NCBI GenBank assembly: GCA_021464245.1
Contig: JADCRB010000004.1
Span: 3,706,236 to 3,770,235, forward strand
DNA length: 64,000 nucleotides
Direction: 5' to 3'
DNA from: Carallia brachiata
Taxonomy: Eukaryota > Streptophyta > Magnoliopsida > Malpighiales > Rhizophoraceae
Shown piece by piece: positions 58,501-64,000 of this stretch; the first letter of the stretch is position 1, and each line of letters starts with the position of its first letter. The position numbers and the translations under genes were made by a program. The notes beneath the pieces were generated by a model. The model did not search any database and had not been told where the DNA came from. It worked only from the letters and a program-made list of their open reading frames with translations.

Positions 58501-61500
58501 GACAGATTAAGGATCCATGAAGTCGTCAACCTAGCAAGATAATGCTTATAAAGGGTGAAAGCACCAAGGGAAAAGGTAAAAGTATCTCGTGAAATTGGAA
58601 TCAATCACATCCTTTTCTTTTCTTCTGTTTTTTCATCACTGCAAAATTTCAAGAATTTAAGTGCACATTTCACAGTGATAACGATGGTAAGACTGCATAC
58701 ATCCTTCCCCAGTTGAATTACCAGAAAGTAGAATTAACTGAAAGTCTCACAAATTAGTTCACCACAGAACAAACAAGCATTCATAAACAAACAATATGAA
58801 AAGTGCCTCAACAGCAGCATCAGAATAATAACAAGGTATCGTATGTTACCGCAAGTCCCAAAACTTTAGGCCTGAATGTCCAGCAGTGACTATGACACTT
58901 GCACTTACTTGATCACTGAAAATAATATGAAATTAACATATGTTGATCTTTGAATAATAAGAACAAGAACAAGGGTCTTGTTGGCAATTTACTTTTCACA
59001 TAGGCCAATGAGTACTATCTTTCTCGTTAGTTTTTTCAGGCAAGTAGCATTGGAAATCACTTATGTGAAATAACCAACCTTTCAACTGGAGCCCATGCCA
59101 CAGCTCTAATGGGAACTGTGTCTGCACTAAAGCAAAGCAAAGGCCTTGTATCTACAAGTTGACAATCAACAAGTTGGAAAACCAATTCAGTAAATTAAAA
59201 GAGTCTAAGCAAATTTGATATACATCATAACCTTAACCATCAATCAACCAATGAGGAAAAAAACTAGCATGAATATAATTAATACAAAGAATCAATACCT
59301 CCAGAACTGCCACTTGTAAGGAACTTCCACAAAGCAACCTGAAAGCAGGGTGATGCAATAATAAGACCATATCATGCTTAGAGGACAATAAACTGTCTGA
59401 AGTACAAAGGCTAGAGATAGTATCAGACAGAAAAAATTTCTGGACTAAAAAGAAGCATCAGCGTTGGATTCTTGAGCATACTATTAGTCAAACATTATCT
59501 ATTGATCTACAGACCCTTTTATTATCAAGCATCTTTAAACACTGCTCTAAAGCATGTCGACATCCATAAAACTTCAAAACTCTCTTTCCTAGTTAACCTC
59601 AATTCTCTTGGAAAACAATCTCCAATCACTCTTCTTCCATCCATGCAACCTAACCCAGAGGTGTCAAAGTTCAGAAAGTTCAATGGGCAATGGAACTGAA
59701 CTGACTAGCAAAAAGGCAATCAACAAATGTTTGTTTGAAAAATGTGCCAAGACCACAGGAACCACCTATTCATTTATAAAAGCATCAAATTTATAAGGAC
59801 ATTCAAGCTAATATATTAATTTGAGTATTTTTAGATCAACAACAGCATCAACGGAAGCAAAAAAATCATCTGCATATTACCTTCCCATCATGGCATCCAA
59901 CAAGCAGGTAATCACTGGGGCATGAGGTTGACCACTCCAATGTCAAAGGGATGCTAGCACAGAAATTGAGTGCAGGACATTAGTGACAAAACCGAAAGAA
60001 GTGCATCACATTATAAGGTCAACGAGGACACTGGACAATTTTATAGCTTATCAAAGTGCAATAAAATTCGGCAACTAAATGAGTTTGACATTGAAAGGCA
60101 ATAAACAATGTTAGCTAAATCATGATGTTAACTTTGCAAGTCTTTTAAGATCTGGATGTGCCGTATCATTTTCCAGGTCTACCACACACAGGGAAGGATG
60201 ATGACGGTAGTGAAAGTTCTTTCATTTTTTTGCTAATTTTTTCATTCCCCTCTCGTGTCTTATACAATGGTGATGGGGCACCAGATCAACACTGAAATTT
60301 GAAACAAGCTGATCAGAAAGTTCTAGATAATTATCCATGTCTCTGAAGACCCTCTAAAAGAACCTATCAACAATGTCTGCAGTGAAGTCTAATGATTCTG
60401 TTACTGCTAAACTCTAATAGAAAGTATCGCTTCTGAATGGGTCCAAGAAGCCCTTCATGTTCCAGCCAGATTTCTCATGGTCATCAACATGACAGAAGTT
60501 AAATAAACTTTCTACCTCTGCGTTCCGCCACACTTCAGAATTGAGGACTTGAATACCGGCTCCAGTTTCACAAATCGAGGATCAGTACCTTCTCTATGAG
60601 AAGAAGAATAAATTACTTTCATTGTGTGCGGAAGAGGAACATCCCATCTGCATTTGATAATGAATTTCATGCAACAAAATCAGATAGAATCAGCACAATT
60701 GACGGATAAATACGAACAAAACCAACAAAATGTCACACCCGTGATACTTGATGCCCAGTTTAAGGGTGGGTTATCCATGAGGAGCAAAAAAGGAATATGC
60801 CAAACTGTAGGAAATATATCATTCAACACTTCCCGCAATATAATGTTCCAGTCATTTTCTTCTCGTTTATTAATTTTTTCACAAATTCAATTTGAATTCA
60901 TGGCTTTTTGAAGCTTTCAGAAACAACAATAACACAGCATTAATCCCATAAACCCAGAGAAAATGCACGCTCAACAAAATCTAGCCTAGAGAACATGACT
61001 TACACTTCAAGGGATCCGTTTCCCAGTAAGACAGCAAGATAGCCCATCCGATGCTGGTAATTAGGATCAGATACATCATGAGGTCTCCATTTCACATCCC
61101 ATGCTACTTTTCCATTGTGAGCGAGACATAACATCAATCTTGGCAATGCAACATCCTTGAATGAATCACTGTCTGAAAGAGAAACATGCACCACAAGATC
61201 CTGTTCAGAGATCTCCTGTATTTGGTCGTTCACTGCAAAAGATCCTTCACCTTCCTTTTGAGTTAACAACAGTGGACATGCAACATCATCGCAATTGCTC
61301 CCTGCCCTTGCCTTACTTTTCAATCCTTTAGTTCGCATGGTAGTTTTAGAACTAGAATCACATAAGGGCACCCCTTCAATTGAGGATTTTTTTCTTCTGC
61401 CCCTTTCCTTTTTTATGGACTGCTCCTGGATATCTTTGGATATCCCTTCCATAGCAAGCGATTGAGATACATTGCTGCCCGAAAGAGAAGAGTACAAATG

Positions 61501-63692
61501 AAGCTCCTGTTCAGAGATCTCTAGTATTTGGTTGTTTGCTGCTAAAGATCCTTCACCTTCCTTTTGAGTCAACATTGGACATGCAACATCATCACAATTG
61601 CTCCCTGCCCTTGCCTTACTTTTCAATCTTCTAGTTCGCACGGTAATTTTAGAACTAGAATCACATAAGGGCACCCCTTCGATTGAAGACTTTTTTTTTC
61701 TGCCCCTTTTCGTTTTTGTGGACTGCTCCTGGATATCTTCGGATATGCCTTCTATAGCAAGCAATTGAGATGAATTGTTGCCTGGGAGAGAAGAGTACAC
61801 GTGAAGCTCCTGTTCAGCAATCTCCAGCATTGGGTTGTTTGCTGCTAAAGATCCTTCACCTTCCTTTTGAGTCAACAGTGCACATGCAACATCATCATCA
61901 TTTCTCCCTGCCTTTGCCCCACTTTTAAATTTTGTGGTTTGTGCCGTAATTTTAGGACCAGAATCACATGCAGATGCTCCTTCTGTTGCACATTTACGTT
62001 TTCTGCCACTGTGCTTTCGCGTGGACTGTTCCCGGATGTCTTTTGATATGCCTTCTATCGCAAGCAATTGTGATGAATCTTCAGGGTATTGAACAGCAAG
62101 AGCTTGAATTTGTTGGTTGTCACAATCCAAACTTTCAAGACATTCATTCACTGGCTTCTTTCTAGGTCGTCCTCTTGGCCTCTTAGGTTGAGATGGATTC
62201 TCATTCATTTCCTTTCTGGGTCTTCCCCTTGGTCTCTTTGATTCATTAGATTTTTCTTTCATGTCTTTACCATGCCGAGCTTTCCATTTTGATCTTTTTC
62301 CTAAAGGGCATTCCTCTTCCTCCTTCCCACAGATGTTTAAAACACACCATATCTGAACAACACCTCTGCCAGTAAGTGGAACACCAATCTTGTGATAATA
62401 TGACCCAGGAGGATGGGTGGCGATGGCAATAAACTGGAAAGGTAAACAGCAAAAGAACGGAATATCATCAATATAGATAACCTGTACCAAGCCTTTCCAA
62501 ACTCATGGCACTAGATGTTACAAAAACTAAACCCTGATGAGAAGCTGTATATGCTTCCAGACAGCAAGTTATCAGGAAAGATTGCCTATATGAATCCAGG
62601 CAAAAGAAGTTTCCAAATCCAGAGTCTCATGTTTGTGTGAAATTACAACATTCACAAACATCTCAAAGTCATTAAGATTTTCATCGACTACAAGGCATTG
62701 ACTCAATGCATCTATGAATTGCTTACTCTTGGTGATAGAAAAAAGCGCAATGTAAGCTACATAATAAATTGCAAACATCATCGATTTCTTAATCATACAA
62801 CACCAGAGCTTGTATGGAACAGTGTATTTAATGTCAGAAGCAGGACATAGAAGCACCTCACGCTTAATACCAACTTCAGGCCTTTCATGAACTCTGGGGC
62901 ACCAATCCATTGCCCAAACAGAACCTCCCACATACATCAAAAAGTCTTTGCTGCAGTAAGAATGAACAAAATTTTGTCAATAGCAGTCAACTAAAACAAC
63001 ATAGTTGCGTTTCCATGAAATTCCAAAAGATAAAAATGACGCCTAATTGAATTAGCCAACAAAATTCCCCAATTTGTACCTGCATTCGGGTGATGCATTG
63101 CTGGGACATGGTACCTCCTGCATCAGTGCACGGGCCAAACAAAGTTACTATTATATGCTACTTATCCACATTATAGGGAACCTAAAATCACTTCGAAAAC
63201 ACAGAAAACAAGAAAAGAAAACGATAAAATCGAGCTTTGATAGCGTACTTGGGGCACAGAGGCAGCTGAAAATTGAGGCAAATTGATCCCTCCAGGAACC
63301 CCATTCTCCTGAGAAACTTCCGTTTCACGAGCAAACCTAACGGTTCTTGGTTCATAGCTAAAATGCCTCCATTCCCTACGAACCTCCAAACATTATAAAA
63401 AAAAAAAAAAAAAAACTAATAAGAAACGAACAGAACAAGTCAAGGATAGAAAAATACAAAGCTAGGCATGGCATATTAGCAATTGCTGACCTCAAGAAAG
63501 TGACCGAAGAAGATAACCGCTGGATTTCGGCTTCTTCCAAGGAAAGGCTTCCGCCTCCGCCTCTCCACAGAGCCGAGAAATCGTGTCCATTGCTTTGAAA
63601 TGATTCTCCACGGAATCGTCGAACAGAGAAACCCTAAATCCCCGGTCACTGCGTCCCAATACCTCTTCTTCTTCTTCTTCTTCTTCCGCCAT
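55567..63692 (-). CDS. WD40/AT-hook protein, TFIIIC-subunit-like; exon 1 frameshifted
   Basis: Fifteen minus-strand exons: 63491-63692, 63249-63375, 63080-63117, 62857-62950, 61004-62433, 60516-60647, 59881-59953, 59299-59338, 59079-59151, 58850-58915, 57998-58075, 57727-57899, 56963-57009, 56124-56382, 55567-56030. Two AT-hooks KRPRGRPRK and three 101-residue repeats lie in exon 5. Beta-propeller segments follow: GCHDGKVALWKF, AGHSGLKFWDLR, SFDDGSLKLL, YCGADGTVRRFQ and, at the C-terminus, HRVRWNMNKGSERWLC. This matches plant WD40 proteins with AT-hooks related to the TFIIIC/GTF3C2 subunit (RNA polymerase III promoter recognition). The assignment is from memory and moderate. Exon 1 opens as MAEEE...FDDSVENHFKAMDTISRLCGEAEAEAF, but the family-like continuation LEEAEIQRLSSSVTFLR is one frame away, implying a one-base loss near 63549-63566. 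An upstream donor at 63504 would keep one frame open (1093 aa). Confidence 0.85.
61171..62079 (-). repeat. Three coding tandem repeats of 303 bp in exon 5 of the WD40/AT-hook gene
   Basis: The marker CCTTCTAT(A/C)GCAAG recurs at 61445, 61748 and 62051, exactly 303 bp apart. Each unit encodes 101 residues with AIEGIS/AMEGIS, a basic core (GRKRK, GRKKK or GRRKK), DDVAC, TQKEGEGS and EQEL/EQDL. Units 2 and 3 (lower coordinates) are more alike than either is to unit 1. Confidence 0.92.
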
Positions 63693-64000
63693 TTTACCTT
63701 CTTTCTTCTAATTTGGCGGCAATGGGAAGTAGCTCTGGATATGAAGTTCAGTATCTGAAGTCGATTAGGGTTTTTAATTTTAAGAGAATTTTAATTATAG
63801 CCAAAAGAGGCGAATTAATTAGGGTTTTCGGGCTACCAGTGGCGCTGGAGGGAAGAAGAGAAGCGAAGCAAGAAGCCACTAATTAATTAATCAATCAATC
63901 AAAAATTAATGTTGGAAAAGAAAAGGACTGATTAAATCCGACGGACAATGAATTAACCTTTTTTTAAAAATATTTTATTTTATTTTATTTTATTTTCTGA
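63693..64000. other. Upstream region of the WD40/AT-hook gene
   Basis: 5' UTR and promoter of the minus-strand gene. No further coding sequence before the window edge. An ATTTT tandem run ends the window (about 63971-63996). Confidence 0.5.

Overview
This window is nuclear DNA of a flowering plant, most likely a eudicot. It holds intron-rich genes with GT-AG splice sites, AT-rich intergenic DNA, plant-type LTR and non-LTR retrotransposons, MITEs, and plant-only gene families (IQM, AHP, cucumisin-like subtilase, monodehydroascorbate reductase). I could not name the species. Exon models below come from reading splice sites and keeping the reading frame. All of them close in frame except two, which are flagged.

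Layout. 1-5240: left-truncated, degenerate Ty3/gypsy LTR retrotransposon on the minus strand, with its 5' LTR at 4514-5240. 5241-12640: AT-rich intergenic DNA with two repeat-like insertions. 12983-16731 (+): complete 10-exon monodehydroascorbate reductase gene (434 aa). 16.8-32 kb: about 15 kb without a recognisable host gene, filled with foldback MITEs, retroposed fragments and a 1.3-kb Harbinger-like element carrying about 1 kb of CT-rich repeat. 32289-34929 (+): IQM-type calmodulin-binding gene with a one-base frameshift. 36120-37400 (-): histidine phosphotransfer protein (AHP). 41528-44185 (+): 6-exon bZIP-like factor downstream of a G-box cluster. 46195-50201 (-): 11-exon XSP1/SBT4-like subtilase. 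51061-54732: tandem duplication whose second unit was invaded by a LINE that was in turn invaded by a hAT-like element. 55567-63692 (-): 15-exon WD40/AT-hook protein resembling a TFIIIC subunit, with three 101-residue repeats and a frameshift in exon 1.

The genes are independent transcription units, not an operon or an obvious cluster. Themes shared by several of them are stress and redox (ascorbate recycling), calcium/calmodulin (IQM), cytokinin phosphorelay (AHP) and secreted proteolysis (subtilase). I found no convincing new multi-gene system. The most notable signals are the nested transposons with clear target-site duplications, the internally triplicated AT-hook region, the four SUMO-type motifs in the bZIP protein, and two genes in which a one-base frameshift near an exon end could be bypassed by a cryptic upstream splice donor.
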